Below, one piece after another: positions 39,649-48,623 of a DNA stretch of 64,000 bases (the stretch's first letter is position 1; the number at the start of each line of letters is the position of its first letter). The stretch comes from Candidatus Microthrix subdominans (GTDB taxonomy: Bacteria > Actinomycetota > Acidimicrobiia > Acidimicrobiales > Microtrichaceae): the NCBI GenBank assembly GCA_016719385.1, contig JADJZA010000008.1, forward strand, positions 359,371 through 423,370. The letters are read 5' to 3'. The notes beneath the pieces are model-generated. The model saw nothing but the letters and a program-made list of their open reading frames with translations, was not told where the DNA came from and made no database searches. The position numbers were made by a program, and so were the translations under genes.

Positions 39649-39975
39649 ATGGCGCCCCGCAAGAAGCTCACACCGTTGCAGGAAACCGAGGCCCGCCGCG
39701 CAGCGGCCGCCGAGGCCAAGGCAAACAAGGTGCAGCGGACATTCTCCGACGAGGAGAAGGCCAAGCGCAAGGAGCGCGTCGAGAAGGCCAAGGATGCGCT
39801 GAGCCGCTCGGCCTCCCTCAAAGGCGACCACGTGCCGCCCGCACGCAAGTCGCTGAAAATGTTCCTCCAGAACCTCAACGGGCCCAACCAGCCCGACGAC
39901 GGCCGCTTCGAGATGATGATCGAGGCGCCGTTCAAGGCCCCGCCCAAGAAAAAGACGAACGACCGGCGCTTCTAA
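39649..39975 (+). CDS. Small lysine-rich hypothetical protein
   Basis: 108 residues, very rich in Lys, Ala and Glu. About residues 10-55 should be one long charged helix (ETEARRAAAAEAKANK; DEEKAKRKERVEKAKDAL). The end is basic (APPKKKTNDRRF). No family is recognised. The composition is like nucleic-acid-binding or stress-protective proteins, and it lies beside the CsbD gene. Confidence 0.6.
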   Translation: MAPRKKLTPLQETEARRAAAAEAKANKVQRTFSDEEKAKRKERVEKAKDALSRSASLKGDHVPPARKSLKMFLQNLNGPNQPDDGRFEMMIEAPFKAPPKKKTNDRRF

Positions 39976-40086
39976 AAGCCAAAAATAGCGCCTCTCGCAA
40001 AGTCGATGCATGAACCTGCCGCAGCGTGGGTACAGACAGGTCGACGACGACGCAAACCAACGCGTCGCTAACCGAGAGGAACCCGC

Positions 40087-40248
40087 ATGTCAGGGAGCAC
40101 CGACGAGACCAAGGGCAAGATCAAGGAAGCGGCCGGTGACCTCACCGGCAACGACGACCTGAAGCACGAAGGCAAGGCCGACAAGGCCGGCGGCAAGATC
40201 AAGGACGCCGTCGACACGGTGAAGGACAAGCTCACCGGCAACGACTAG
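40087..40248 (+). CDS. CsbD-family stress protein
   Basis: 53 residues, too short for many gene callers. Sequence pattern: MSGSTDETKGKIKEAAGDLT, then 'GNDDLKHEGKADKAGGKIKD' and 'VKDKLTGND'. This is the CsbD pattern of K-G-K-I-K-E-x-x-G and L-x-x-E-G-K-x-x-K-x-x-G. The family is a general-stress (sigma-B) marker in Bacillus; the molecular role is unknown. GAGGAA precedes the ATG and a strong terminator follows. Confidence 0.92.
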   Translation: MSGSTDETKGKIKEAAGDLTGNDDLKHEGKADKAGGKIKDAVDTVKDKLTGND

Positions 40249-40270
40249 ATCGGCCTCGCACCTGTGCGAG

Positions 40271-40314
40271 AACGCCAACGGGCCACCTGCTAGGGCGGGT
40301 GGCCCGTTCGCGTT
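40271..40314 (+). terminator. Terminator after CsbD gene
   Basis: A perfect 11-bp stem AACGGGCCACC / GGTGGCCCGTT (40277-40308) lies inside an outer AACGC / GCGTT pair (40271-40275, 40310-40314), 23 nt after the CsbD stop. It has only a weak T content downstream. Confidence 0.65.
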
Positions 40315-40374
40315 GTCGGCCATTGGAGGAAAGCGACGACGTGGGGTTGTTGCCGATCTCATGCCAGGGAAGCG

Positions 40375-40402
40375 TTTACATCTCCCCCGACGGCGGTATC
40401 TA
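40375..40402 (+). promoter_or_regulatory. Promoter TTTACA-16-TATCTA, leaderless start for 40409
   Basis: TTTACA (40375-40380), a 16-nt spacer and TATCTA (40397-40402). The ATG comes 6 nt later at 40409. This is the best -35/-10 pair among the leaderless starts here. Confidence 0.55.
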
Positions 40403-40408
40403 GTCGCC

Positions 40409-41395
40409 ATGACTTCTCCCCTGCCAAGTGCGGTCGGCACCCTGTCCGACGGCGTGTGCTCGTTGCTTGCGAACAGCGTGGGCGGCGGCCCGGCTCCCAC
40501 GCTGGACGAGCTGTGGGAAATGAATCCCGGCCCGTTCGATCACGACGCCCACCTCGCCCTGTACGTTCTCAACGAGCTCCACTACACCGGTTGGGCGGGC
40601 GTGGACGATGCGTGGGAATGGGACTCGACGGTGGTTCGGTGGCGGACGGCGCTGGCGGAGTGGTTCGAGCATTCGTTGTGGGCGGCCCTGGGCTCCGAAC
40701 TCGCCGACCCGGCTGCGGAGGTCAGGCGCCTGCTCACCCTCGATGGTCCGTCAACCTCCCTGTATCTCGCTGAGGAGGGCACGCTCGACCAGCTCGTCGA
40801 GTCGATGATCCTGCGCACGCCCTACCACGGTAAGGAGGCGGATCCGCACACGTTCGTCATCCCCCGGCTGAGCGGATCGGTCAAACGGGCGTTGTGCGAC
40901 ATCCAGGCCGGCGAGTACGGCGTGGGCCATGCCCGCTCCCACGCAGAGTTGTTTGCCGACGCCCTCGTCGATTTGGGCATCGACCCCACGCCGAACGCCC
41001 ACATCGATCTGTGCACCGGCCCCTCGCTCGCCACCTCCAACCTCGTCTCCCTCGGGGCACTGCGTCGGCGGCTGCGGGGCGTGGTGCTGGGGCAGCTGTC
41101 CCTGTTCGAGATGGACTCGGTCGTGCCGAACGGGCGAATGGTCGAGTGCGTCGACCGCCTGGGATGCTCCGACCGGGTTCGTTGGTTCTTTCAGGTTCAC
41201 GTGATGGCCGACGCCGAGCACGAGGTGCAGGCCGAGCGTGCGTTTCTGATCGACTACCCCCAACAAGAGCCCGTCCAGGTCGACAACCTGCTGCTCGGGA
41301 TGCGGGCGCAGTCGCTGATCGACAGCCATCTCGCCGCCGACCTGACGGCGAGATGGTCTGCATCGAGCCGACCGGCGGTGTCGGCCGTCGGCTAG
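40409..41395 (+). CDS. Iron-containing redox enzyme, haem-oxygenase-like fold
   Basis: 328 residues from ATG 40409. A helical protein with the pattern of the haem-oxygenase-like diiron oxidase group: Glu in 'FDHDAHLALYVLNELHY', 'EYGVGHARSHAELFADAL' (E-x5-H plus H) and 'VHVMADAEHE' (H and E-H) are spaced as metal ligands on several helices. The family has diverse oxidase activities such as oxidative cleavage of amino or fatty acids. The substrate is unknown here. It overlaps the convergent fumC by 4 nt and is leaderless. Confidence 0.78.
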   Translation: MTSPLPSAVGTLSDGVCSLLANSVGGGPAPTLDELWEMNPGPFDHDAHLALYVLNELHYTGWAGVDDAWEWDSTVVRWRTALAEWFEHSLWAALGSELADPAAEVRRLLTLDGPSTSLYLAEEGTLDQLVESMILRTPYHGKEADPHTFVIPRLSGSVKRALCDIQAGEYGVGHARSHAELFADALVDLGIDPTPNAHIDLCTGPSLATSNLVSLGALRRRLRGVVLGQLSLFEMDSVVPNGRMVECVDRLGCSDRVRWFFQVHVMADAEHEVQAERAFLIDYPQQEPVQVDNLLLGMRAQSLIDSHLAADLTARWSASSRPAVSAVG

Positions 41396-42783
41396 ACCAC
41401 GCCGCCCTCGGTCATCTTCTTGATGTCGAGGTGAGCATCGAGTTCGTCCTCGGCCATCAGCCCTTCGGCCAGCACCAACTCTCGCACCGAGGCGCCGGTG
41501 GCCACCGCCTGCTTGGCGATGCGCGAACCGTTGTCGTAGCCGATGTAGGGGTTGAGGGCGGTGACGACGATCGCGTTGCGCTCGACCAGCTCGCGGGCCC
41601 GCTCGACGTTCGCCTCGCAGCCTCGTACGCACCGCTCGGCGAACGTGGTGGCGGCGTTGGCCAGCAGGTCGACCGATTCGAGCAGGGCGTGGGCGAGCAC
41701 CGGCATCATCACGTTGAGCTCGAAGTTGCCCAGCGCGCCCGACCAGCTGACCGTCGACGCGTTGCCGACCACTTTGGCGGCCACCTGCATCATCATCTCG
41801 GACATCACCGGGTTGACCTTGCCCGGCATGATCGACGAGCCGGGCTGCAGCGACGGGATCTTCAACTCGCCGATGCCGGAGGTGGGACCCGACCCGAGGA
41901 ACCGAACGTCGTTGGCGATCTTCAGGTAGGACACGGCGATCGTGTTGAGCACGCCGGCGGCGGCCACCGCTGCGTCCTTGGCACCCTGGGCCTCGAAATG
42001 GTCGTCGGCCTCGCGGAACGCCATGCCGGTGCGCTCGGCCATCACCTCGATCACCCGTGCAGCAAAGCCGTCGGGGGCGTTGATGCCGGTGCCGGTGGCT
42101 GTCCCGCCCAGGGCCAACTCCTCCAACTCGGGCAGCACCCGTTCCAGGCGGGCCTGACCGTGACGGATCTGGCTGGCGAACCCGCCGAACTCCTGGCCGA
42201 GGGTCACCGGTGTGGCGTCCATCAGGTGGGTGCGGCCCGACTTGACCACGTCGGTGAACTCGGCGGCCTTGGCCTCCAGGTCACTCGCCAGCACGTCGAG
42301 GGCCGGCAGCAGTTCCTCGCGAATGGCGGCGACGGTGGCCAGGTGGATCGCGGTTGGGATGACGTCGTTGGAGCTCTGGGCGTAGTTGACGTCGTCGTTG
42401 GGGTGCACGCGGTGGGTGCCGAACTTGCCGTCGAGCAGTTCGGAGGCCCGGGCGGCAATCACCTCGTTGGCGTTGGTGTTGGTCGAGGTGCCCGAACCGG
42501 TCTGAAAGATGTCGAGCACGAACTGGGCGTCGAGCGCCCCCTCCATCACCTCATCGGCTGCGCGGCGGGTGGCGTCGGATGCCTCGGCGTCCTTGTCCCC
42601 CCGCTCGGCTGCGACGGTGGCGACCGAACCCTTGATCAGCCCGAGGGCCCAGATGAAGCGACGGTTGAACCGCAGATCCGAGATGGGAAAGTTGTCGACC
42701 GCCCGCTGGGTGGACGCCCCGTAGTAGGCGTCGGCGGGCACCTTGACGTCGCCCATCGAATCGGTTTCGGTGCGGTAGTCCAC
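41392..42783 (-). CDS. fumC: Fumarate hydratase, class II
   Basis: 463 residues from GTG 42783 with GAGGAG before it (the longer ATG frame to 42837 lacks a Shine-Dalgarno). Family motifs: GTGTSTNTNANEV-type 'QTGSGTSTNTNANEV', HPNDDVNYAQSSND, KSGRTHLMDATPVTLGQE and the active-site loop GSSIMPGKVNPVMSE. Fumarase of the citrate cycle, cytoplasmic. 'KVN' and the signature favour fumarase over aspartase. Monocistronic. Confidence 0.95.
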   Translation of the reverse strand: MDYRTETDSMGDVKVPADAYYGASTQRAVDNFPISDLRFNRRFIWALGLIKGSVATVAAERGDKDAEASDATRRAADEVMEGALDAQFVLDIFQTGSGTSTNTNANEVIAARASELLDGKFGTHRVHPNDDVNYAQSSNDVIPTAIHLATVAAIREELLPALDVLASDLEAKAAEFTDVVKSGRTHLMDATPVTLGQEFGGFASQIRHGQARLERVLPELEELALGGTATGTGINAPDGFAARVIEVMAERTGMAFREADDHFEAQGAKDAAVAAAGVLNTIAVSYLKIANDVRFLGSGPTSGIGELKIPSLQPGSSIMPGKVNPVMSEMMMQVAAKVVGNASTVSWSGALGNFELNVMMPVLAHALLESVDLLANAATTFAERCVRGCEANVERARELVERNAIVVTALNPYIGYDNGSRIAKQAVATGASVRELVLAEGLMAEDELDAHLDIKKMTEGGVV

Positions 42784-42890
42784 GCTGGCTCCTCGGTCAT
42801 CTCGATCTGGACGCCGCTTCACCGGCGACGGGTCCACAGGTGGGGACCCGACGGCGACGCTACCGCCGCTCGCCCGGCCGCTCTATTCCG

Positions 42891-44860
42891 CTACCCCTTT
42901 GCTTTGGGGGCGCCGACGTTTCGCTCGATGTCGAGGTCGATCGTCGCCTGCATCGCATTGCCCAGTTCGACGATGTCGGCGTCGCTCAGGTGGCGGCTCA
43001 GCAGCGGCTCCACCACCATCTCCTCCTCGGCGATCAGCACCTCGATGTCGGCCGTGATGTCGTCGAGGTTGCCAACGCCGCGCGCCTCGCGCACCAGGGT
43101 CAGGCACTGTTCGGCCGCATCGGCGTCGTAGGCGGCGGTCCAGGCGGCATCGTCGCCGGGCACGGCCGCCACCCGTCGCAGCATGGGGAACAGGATGCGC
43201 TGGCCGACGTCCAGGTAGATCGCCAGGATGCGCTCGAGCTCGTCGAGATGGGCCAGGCGCTCCTCACCCTCGCTGTGCTGAGCGTTGTAGAGGGCCGATC
43301 GCATCGCCTCGTGGGCGATGTCCAACAGCTCGAAGGCGTAACCCTTACCGACGGAAGCTGCCTCGTCAACGGGCTTCGGACGCTCCTGGCTGACCTCGCT
43401 GACCTCTGGGCTGGCGCCCCGCAGCCGGTCGACCGGTGTCTCTCCGGAGTCGACTCCCCCGTGGGTCCAGTCCAGGTTCTTATCGGCGTAGCGGTCGTCG
43501 AGGATCGCTTCGTCGCCCGCCAGGTCGGCGATCGGGGCGATCGTTACCCGCTCGACCGGTGGCCGGCGGCCCTGGACGTGCTCGCGAAATTCGGTGCGCA
43601 GCAACTTGAGTGCTCCGGTGGTGACGTCCTCCTGCTGGCGGCCCAGGCCGCAGCGGGCCCCGTTGGACACCGTGCTCGACAGGCTCGACAGCGCGGCGAG
43701 CGTTCGGGGCGAGCCGTCGTTGGAGAGGATCATGTCCAGGTGGGTACTGATGGCGGCGCCGTCGCTCTTACACGGCTCGCACTGCCCGCAGCTCTCGACC
43801 GCCAGGAAGTGGGCGATGCCGGCTGCGACGGCCACCAGGTCGGTCTCCTCGTCGAACACGAGGAACCCTGCCGACCCCAGTCCCGAGCCGATGTCGCGGA
43901 TGTGCTCGTAGGTGACCGGCGTGTCGAACCGCTCCGCTGGGATCATGGCGTTGGCGGTGCCCGACACCGCTGCCACATAGCGGTGCTGCTCCTTCGGTGC
44001 GCCGCCCAGGTCGTCGATCACCTGCTGGAGCGTCACGCCCATCGGAAACTCACCGACGCCGGCGAGGGTGGTGTCGCCCGAGACGGTGGCGATGAACGTT
44101 CCCGGCGAGTGCTCGGTCCCCAGCTCCCGGAACCAATCGGCCCCGTGGGCCAGGATCTGGCTGACGTGGGCCAGCGTTTCGACGTTGTTGGCCAGGGCGG
44201 GCGACTCGGCGCTTCCAGATTCGGTGGCCAGCTGCACGTTGGAGGCCATGTTTCGTTCGCGGTTGCGGTCCTCGGGCTCGATCCCGCGTCGATAGGGCGG
44301 CGCCACCCGCGGAAACGGACCGCGGCCGTCGATCACCTCGAGCAGGCCGGTCTCCTCGCCGAACAGGTAGCTGTCGGGTCCTTCGACCACCGAGATCGTC
44401 ACGTCGGTGGCCACGCGAGCCTCTCGCAGCTCCTCGACGGCGGTGCGCATCCGTTCCAGCTCTCGCTCGAAGGAGCCCTTCATGGCGACGACCACCCGGG
44501 GCGCCGATACGGCGTAGGCGGCGATCAGCGCACCCTCGAGCACCCGGTAGGGGTTGGTGCGCAGCAGCGTGCGGTCCTTGAACGTGCCGGGCTCGCCCTC
44601 TGCGGCGTTGACGACCACCGAGGTGGGCGCCGTGAAGGACTCGTTGCCGAGGACCGTCTGCCACTTCACCCCGGTGGGAAACCCGGCGCCGCCGCGACCG
44701 CGCAGCCCCGAGGCCTTGATCACAGCGATCACTTCGACCGGGTCGAGCTCGGCGGCGGCGGCCAGCCCGGCACCTCCCCGGTGGCGACGTAGTCGTCCCA
44801 GCTGGCCACCAGGTGGGCATCGAGCACCCGGTTGACGGTCGATCGACGATTGTCTGACAT
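42891..44860 (-). CDS. NuoF-like NADH dehydrogenase with C-terminal helical (HHE-like) domain, one frameshift
   Basis: The main frame covers 613 residues from near 44732, with LRGRGGAGFPTG (FMN/NADH), 'AAEGEPGTFKDRTLLRTNP', and the 4Fe-4S cysteines in ESCGQCEPCK and GARCGLG. The true start is ATG 44860 (MSDNRRSTVNRVLDAH); a missing base near 44770 breaks the frame just before 'AELDPVEV'. After residue ~440 the chain does not end as NuoF does but continues 170 residues with a linker and a helical domain rich in His/Glu (AHEAMRSALYNAQHSEGEE; LIAEEEMVVEPLL), hemerythrin-like. No nuoE or nuoG is adjacent. Confidence 0.82.
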
Positions 44861-45274
44861 GGCGACGGCTCCTCTCGGGCGCCGGCAGCTCCCGGCCCGA
44901 CTCTGACCATACCCAGTTTCGCTACACCGGCGAGGCATGACTCTCCGGCCCCACGACCCGGGAGCCCGGTCGACCGATGGTGACTGTCTCTGGGCGGTGG
45001 CTGGGCGGTGGCTGGGCTCGGCCAGCGCCTCGGGGAACCACTCCAGTCCGCAACTCGGGAGCCCGAAGCGCGCCCTGGCGGTCGTTTGCACTCCCCGGTT
45101 CGGAGAGGCCACGCAACTCGGGAGCCCGGAGCGCGCCCCTGGCGGTCGTTTGCACTCCCCGGTTCGGAGCAGTTTGGCCAACCTGAGGTTTCGCTCATGG
45201 AGAGCCGGGTACGAAGAGGCAGCGGACGGGACAAGTTGTCACCGCCGCAACGGCCCGAGGGAAGGCCATCAATC
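44861..45274. repeat. 414-nt spacer with tandem and dispersed repeats
   Basis: No gene. CTGGGCGGTGG occurs in about 2.4 head-to-tail copies at 44990-45016. Two nearly identical 55/56-nt units lie at 45051-45105 and 45114-45169 (one substitution, one added C), each opening with CAACTCGGGAGCCCG and ending GTCGTTTGCACTCCCCGG then TTCGGAG. They match the hairpin repeat at 27032 in inverted orientation. The longer minus-strand frame through this region is not gene-like. Confidence 0.75.
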
Positions 45275-45430
45275 ATGATCATTCTCGGTGTAATCCTCAT
45301 CCTCATTGGCATTCTCGCCAAGATCGGCATCCTGTACACCATCGGTGCGATCCTCGCCGTCGTCGGCGTGATCTTCTGGATCCTGGGCGCCACCGGTAAC
45401 GCCATCGGCGGTCGCAACCACTGGTACTAG
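45275..45430 (+). CDS. Small DUF6131-like membrane protein
   Basis: 51 residues from ATG 45275, with GAGGGAAGG upstream. One long hydrophobic hairpin: MIILGVILILIGILAKIG, then 'YTIGAILAVVGVIFWILG' and a polar end GNAIGGRNHWY. The I-L-G-x-x-L-x-x-I-G pattern and end are typical of short actinobacterial DUF6131 proteins, of unknown role. A strong terminator follows 28 nt after the stop. Confidence 0.75.
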   Translation: MIILGVILILIGILAKIGILYTIGAILAVVGVIFWILGATGNAIGGRNHWY

Positions 45431-45457
45431 GCGCCGCGCGCAGTCCACGCACTTACC

Positions 45458-45494
45458 GCAAGGGCCGGGCGACCTCGGGTCGCCCGGCCCTTGC
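45458..45494 (+). terminator. Terminator after DUF6131-like gene
   Basis: A 17-bp perfect stem with arms GCAAGGGCCGGGCGACC / GGTCGCCCGGCCCTTGC and a 3-nt TCG loop. It is very stable but has no T-run. Confidence 0.65.
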
Positions 45495-45538
45495 CGCCCG
45501 GCCTTCGTTGCGTTGGTCAAACCGCTAGGTTCCCGCTC

Positions 45539-45915
45539 ATGGGGACGAACCGAGCGCCGAGGCGCTCCTGTTGGCGATGGCGGCCGCCCTGGCCGACCAG
45601 GTGGTACCCGCCACGTCCGGCGGTGCAGCGCATGCAGCCCGGGTAGTGGCCAACCTGTGCCGGATCCTGGCCCGGGAGGTCGTCGACCCCGGCGACGATG
45701 TCGCGGTCGACCTGCGGGTACTGCTCGGTGCCGACGGCCCAGAAGACACCGAGCGCTTGGAGGGCGTCGACACCGGCGGGTTGCTCGTTGCGCTCGATGA
45801 CCGACTGCGTGACGGCGACGCCGGGTTCGCCATGGCGGCGTTGCCGATCGTGCGCCGGGACGTCGAGCGTCGGCTGGCGATCTCCAAGCCCTCGTACCTG
45901 GACGACCGGTCGTGA
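45539..45915 (+). CDS. DUF6285-family protein, frameshifted near its start
   Basis: About 125 residues. The family N-terminus 'DEPSAEALLLAMAAALADQV' is readable only if one G is added to the GGGG run (45541-45544) after ATG 45539. Without it the frame opens only at TTG 45571. The rest reads 'HAARVVANLCRILAREV' and 'LRDGDAGFAMAALPIVRRDVERRLAIS'. DUF6285 genes typically sit between a phosphotransferase and an acyl-CoA dehydrogenase, as here. The function is unknown. Stop and next start overlap (GTGA). Confidence 0.7.
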
Positions 45916-47007
45916 GCGCGCCTCCCGGCTCCGGCCGCTCCGGCGAACCGACCGACCCCGCTGCCGCTGGCGCTGGCGCTGGCGATGACGCCGGCTTGCA
46001 GCGCGCAACGGAGCGGGCCCTGGCCGACCTGCTGACCGCGCATGGCTGGCACGATCCGGTGGTGGCCATCACGGGCGCCGCATCCGTGGGCGCCCAGCGA
46101 TCGACCCTACTGATCGATATCGAGTCGGAGGACGAGATCATCCCGGCGGTGGCCCAGCTGAGCAGCGGCATCATCGCCGCCGTGCCCGCCACCGTCGAGA
46201 GCGCAGTGATCGAACTGGCCCGAACATCGGGCGTTCCAGCCCCGCTCGTGCTGGCGGCGACCGATGCCCTAGCGGGTACGGGCCAACCGGCGCAGGTGGT
46301 CAGCCGGGAGCCCGGCCTGTCGATCCCCCGCCAGGTGCTGCGCTCGGTCTCCGAGTTGGGCACCGGGGCCGAGCTGGCCGGCGAGTGCGGCACGGCGTTG
46401 GCCCACCTGCACGCCGTCGGACGCCGCTGCCGCCCCGGCTGGTCTGGATCGCCTCGATGCTGGTGATCTCTTCGGTGACTACTGCGACGGGCTGGCAGCG
46501 ACGCTCGACGACCTGCCGCTCCCCCACCCGACGATCCGCCTGGGCGTCGAGTGGCTGCGCCGCAACCCACCGTCGAGACCACAGCGTCAAACGATCGTCC
46601 ACGCCGACTTCCGCACGGGCAACCTGCTGGTCGACGATGGCCGACTCAGCGCAGTGGTGGACTGGGAATTGGCCCATGTCGGCGACCCGATGGAAGACCT
46701 TGCCTACCTGTGCCTGCGCACCTGGCGCTTCGGCAACGACGAACTGCCGGTGGGCGGGTTTGGTCCGCTCGACGCGCTCCGCTGGGCCTACGAGGCCGGT
46801 AACGGAACCTGGCGGGAGGACGCCTTCCGCTGGTGGATGGCCGCACGCACCGCCTGGTGGGCGTGCGGACTGGCGGCGCAGGCGGCCGCCTTCACGGCGG
46901 GGCTGACCGACTCGATCGTGCTGGCCGCCAGCGGTCGTCGAGTGCCCGAGCTGGAGTACGACCTGCTGAACCTCATCGAGACCGAGACCGGCCCGGAAGG
47001 CATCTGA
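45912..47007 (+). CDS. Aminoglycoside-phosphotransferase-fold kinase (acyl-CoA-linked), frameshifted
   Basis: The N-terminal lobe reads from GTG 45912 to about 46418 (GTALAHLHAV). A one-base shift then gives 'DRLDAGDLFGDYCDGL', and the catalytic part follows: HADFRTGNLLVDDG (H-x-D-x4-N) and VVDWELAHVGDP (metal Asp), ending 'LEYDLLNLIETE'. Relatives fused to or beside acyl-CoA dehydrogenases (as in ACAD10/11) phosphorylate hydroxy-acyl-CoA in beta-oxidation of 4-hydroxy acids (family knowledge). Its stop overlaps the acyl-CoA dehydrogenase start (TGATG). Confidence 0.78.
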
Positions 47008-48623
47008 TGGACTTCGATCTGCCCACCGAACTCACCGACTACCTGGGCGAACTTGACCGCTTCATCGAGGCAGAGATCGCCCCGCTGGAGGCCGAGAACA
47101 TCGAGTACTTCGACCACCGGCGCGAGCACGCCCGCACCGACTGGGACAACGGCGGGCTGCCCCGACCGGAGTGGGAGGCGCTGCTCGGGGAGATGATGCG
47201 CCGGGCCGATGCGGCAGGACACCTGCGTTACGGCCTTCCAGAGGCGGTCGGCGGCCGGGGCGGATCCAACCTGGACATGGCCGTCATCCGCGAGCACCTG
47301 GCCACCAGAGGCCTGGGCCTGCACAACGACCTGCAGAACGAGACTTCGGTCGTCGGCAACTTCCCGTTCGTCCTGATGATGCTGGCCAAGGGAACCGATG
47401 CCCAGCGGGCCGAGTTCATCGACGGCGCATTTGACGGCACCCACCTGGTGGCCTTCGGGCTGACCGAGCCGGAGCACGGCAGCGACGCCACCTTTCTCGA
47501 CACCACGGCGGTGCGCGACGGCGATGAGTGGGTGATCAGCGGCACCAAGCGCTTCAACACCGGCATGCACCGGGCCACCCACGACATGGTTTTTGCCCGC
47601 ACCGGCGGCGAGGCCGGCGACGCCGACGGCATCACCTGCTTCCTCGTGCCCACCGAGACCCCCGGCGTCGAGATCGGCACCTACTGGTGGACGTTCAACA
47701 TGCCCACCGATCATCCCGATGTGCACTTCACCGACGTGCGGGTCGGCGACGATGCCGTGTTCGGCGATGTCGGTCGGGGGTTGGAACTGGCCAACATTTT
47801 CGTGCACGAGAACCGCATCCGGCAGGCCGCCTCCAGCCTGGGCGCGGCCCAGTACTGCATCGACGAGGCGGCGAAGTACGCCTCGGCCAGGGCTCCGTTC
47901 GGCCGCCCGCTGTGGAAGAACCAGGCGATCCAGTTTCCGCTCGCCGAGCTGCAGACCGAGGCGGCCATGCTGCGGGCGCTGATCCGCCAGACCGCCTGGC
48001 GCATGGACCGCCACGGGGCGATGGACGTCACCGACGCGGTGTCGATGTGCAACTACCGGGCCAACCGGCTGGTGTGCAACGCCGCCGACCAGGCGATGCA
48101 GACCTGTGGGGGCATGGGCTACACGCGGCACATGCCCTTCGAACACATCTACCGGCACCACCGCCGCTACCGGATCACCGAGGGATCCGAGGAGATCCAG
48201 ATCCGGCGGGTGGCCGGGGTGATGTTCGGCAAGCGGGCCAAGCCGGCGACCGCTGGCTGGCCAGGCCGGGGGGGCGGGGGGGGGGGGGGGGGGGGGGTCG
48301 ATCAGCCGTTGCCGCTCGATGGAGTGCGTCGTTGCGCTGCAAACGCAGTCAACGGGCCAGCAGTACCTCGTCGAACAGGTCGGCGGTGGGCCCGGCCAGC
48401 ACCGACCAGTCGAGCTCGTCGCGTCGTTGCAGCGCCGCCGACTGACCGGCCGGGTCGGCGTCTGCGACGCCGTCGAGGCGTCGGGTGCGGCGCGATCGAC
48501 TCGGCGCCTGGCCCACCGACGATACCTGGCGCCACCCAGATTCGCGGCGCCACAGGTAGCCCCACTCGGAGCGCAGCGTGGGCAACCCAAAGCCCAGCGA
48601 GTCGCCGACTGCGCCGGTGGTGA
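47007..48623 (+). CDS. Acyl-CoA dehydrogenase
   Basis: Homology covers about 415 residues (47007-48255): 'LPEAVGGRGGSNLDMA', FGLTEPEHGSDATFLDTTA (FAD-binding), 'ISGTKRFNTGMHRATH', and 'QTCGGMGYTRHMPFEHIYR...ITEGSEEIQIRR'. It oxidises an acyl-CoA with FAD and pairs with the kinase upstream. After GKRAKP the frame enters a 22-G run (48276-48297) and then continues antisense into the glycosyltransferase end, to a stop at 48623. That tail is artificial, and the real stop is probably in or just before the G-run. Confidence 0.88.
   Translation: MDFDLPTELTDYLGELDRFIEAEIAPLEAENIEYFDHRREHARTDWDNGGLPRPEWEALLGEMMRRADAAGHLRYGLPEAVGGRGGSNLDMAVIREHLATRGLGLHNDLQNETSVVGNFPFVLMMLAKGTDAQRAEFIDGAFDGTHLVAFGLTEPEHGSDATFLDTTAVRDGDEWVISGTKRFNTGMHRATHDMVFARTGGEAGDADGITCFLVPTETPGVEIGTYWWTFNMPTDHPDVHFTDVRVGDDAVFGDVGRGLELANIFVHENRIRQAASSLGAAQYCIDEAAKYASARAPFGRPLWKNQAIQFPLAELQTEAAMLRALIRQTAWRMDRHGAMDVTDAVSMCNYRANRLVCNAADQAMQTCGGMGYTRHMPFEHIYRHHRRYRITEGSEEIQIRRVAGVMFGKRAKPATAGWPGRGGGGGGGGGVDQPLPLDGVRRCAANAVNGPAVPRRTGRRWARPAPTSRARRVVAAPPTDRPGRRLRRRRGVGCGAIDSAPGPPTIPGATQIRGATGSPTRSAAWATQSPASRRLRRW
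48268..48297. repeat. Poly-G tract (7 G, C, 22 G)
   Basis: A run of 7 G (48268-48274), one C, then 22 G (48276-48297), between the 3' ends of two convergent genes. It is either a slippage site or an assembly fault. It determines the C-terminus of the acyl-CoA dehydrogenase. Confidence 0.85.

Noticed and set aside
45051..45169. CRISPR-like array
   Set aside because: Only two units, spaced by 8 nt, and matching a dispersed hairpin repeat; no cas genes or spacers.
44861..45417. Long minus-strand frames through the repeat spacer
   Set aside because: They read the tandem repeats themselves and have no family pattern; the DUF6131-like gene lies on the other strand.
48302..48348. Arg/Pro-rich C-terminal end of the glycosyltransferase as read
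   Set aside because: It is the wrong frame after a one-base change near 48630; the frame with glycosyltransferase homology stops at 48349.
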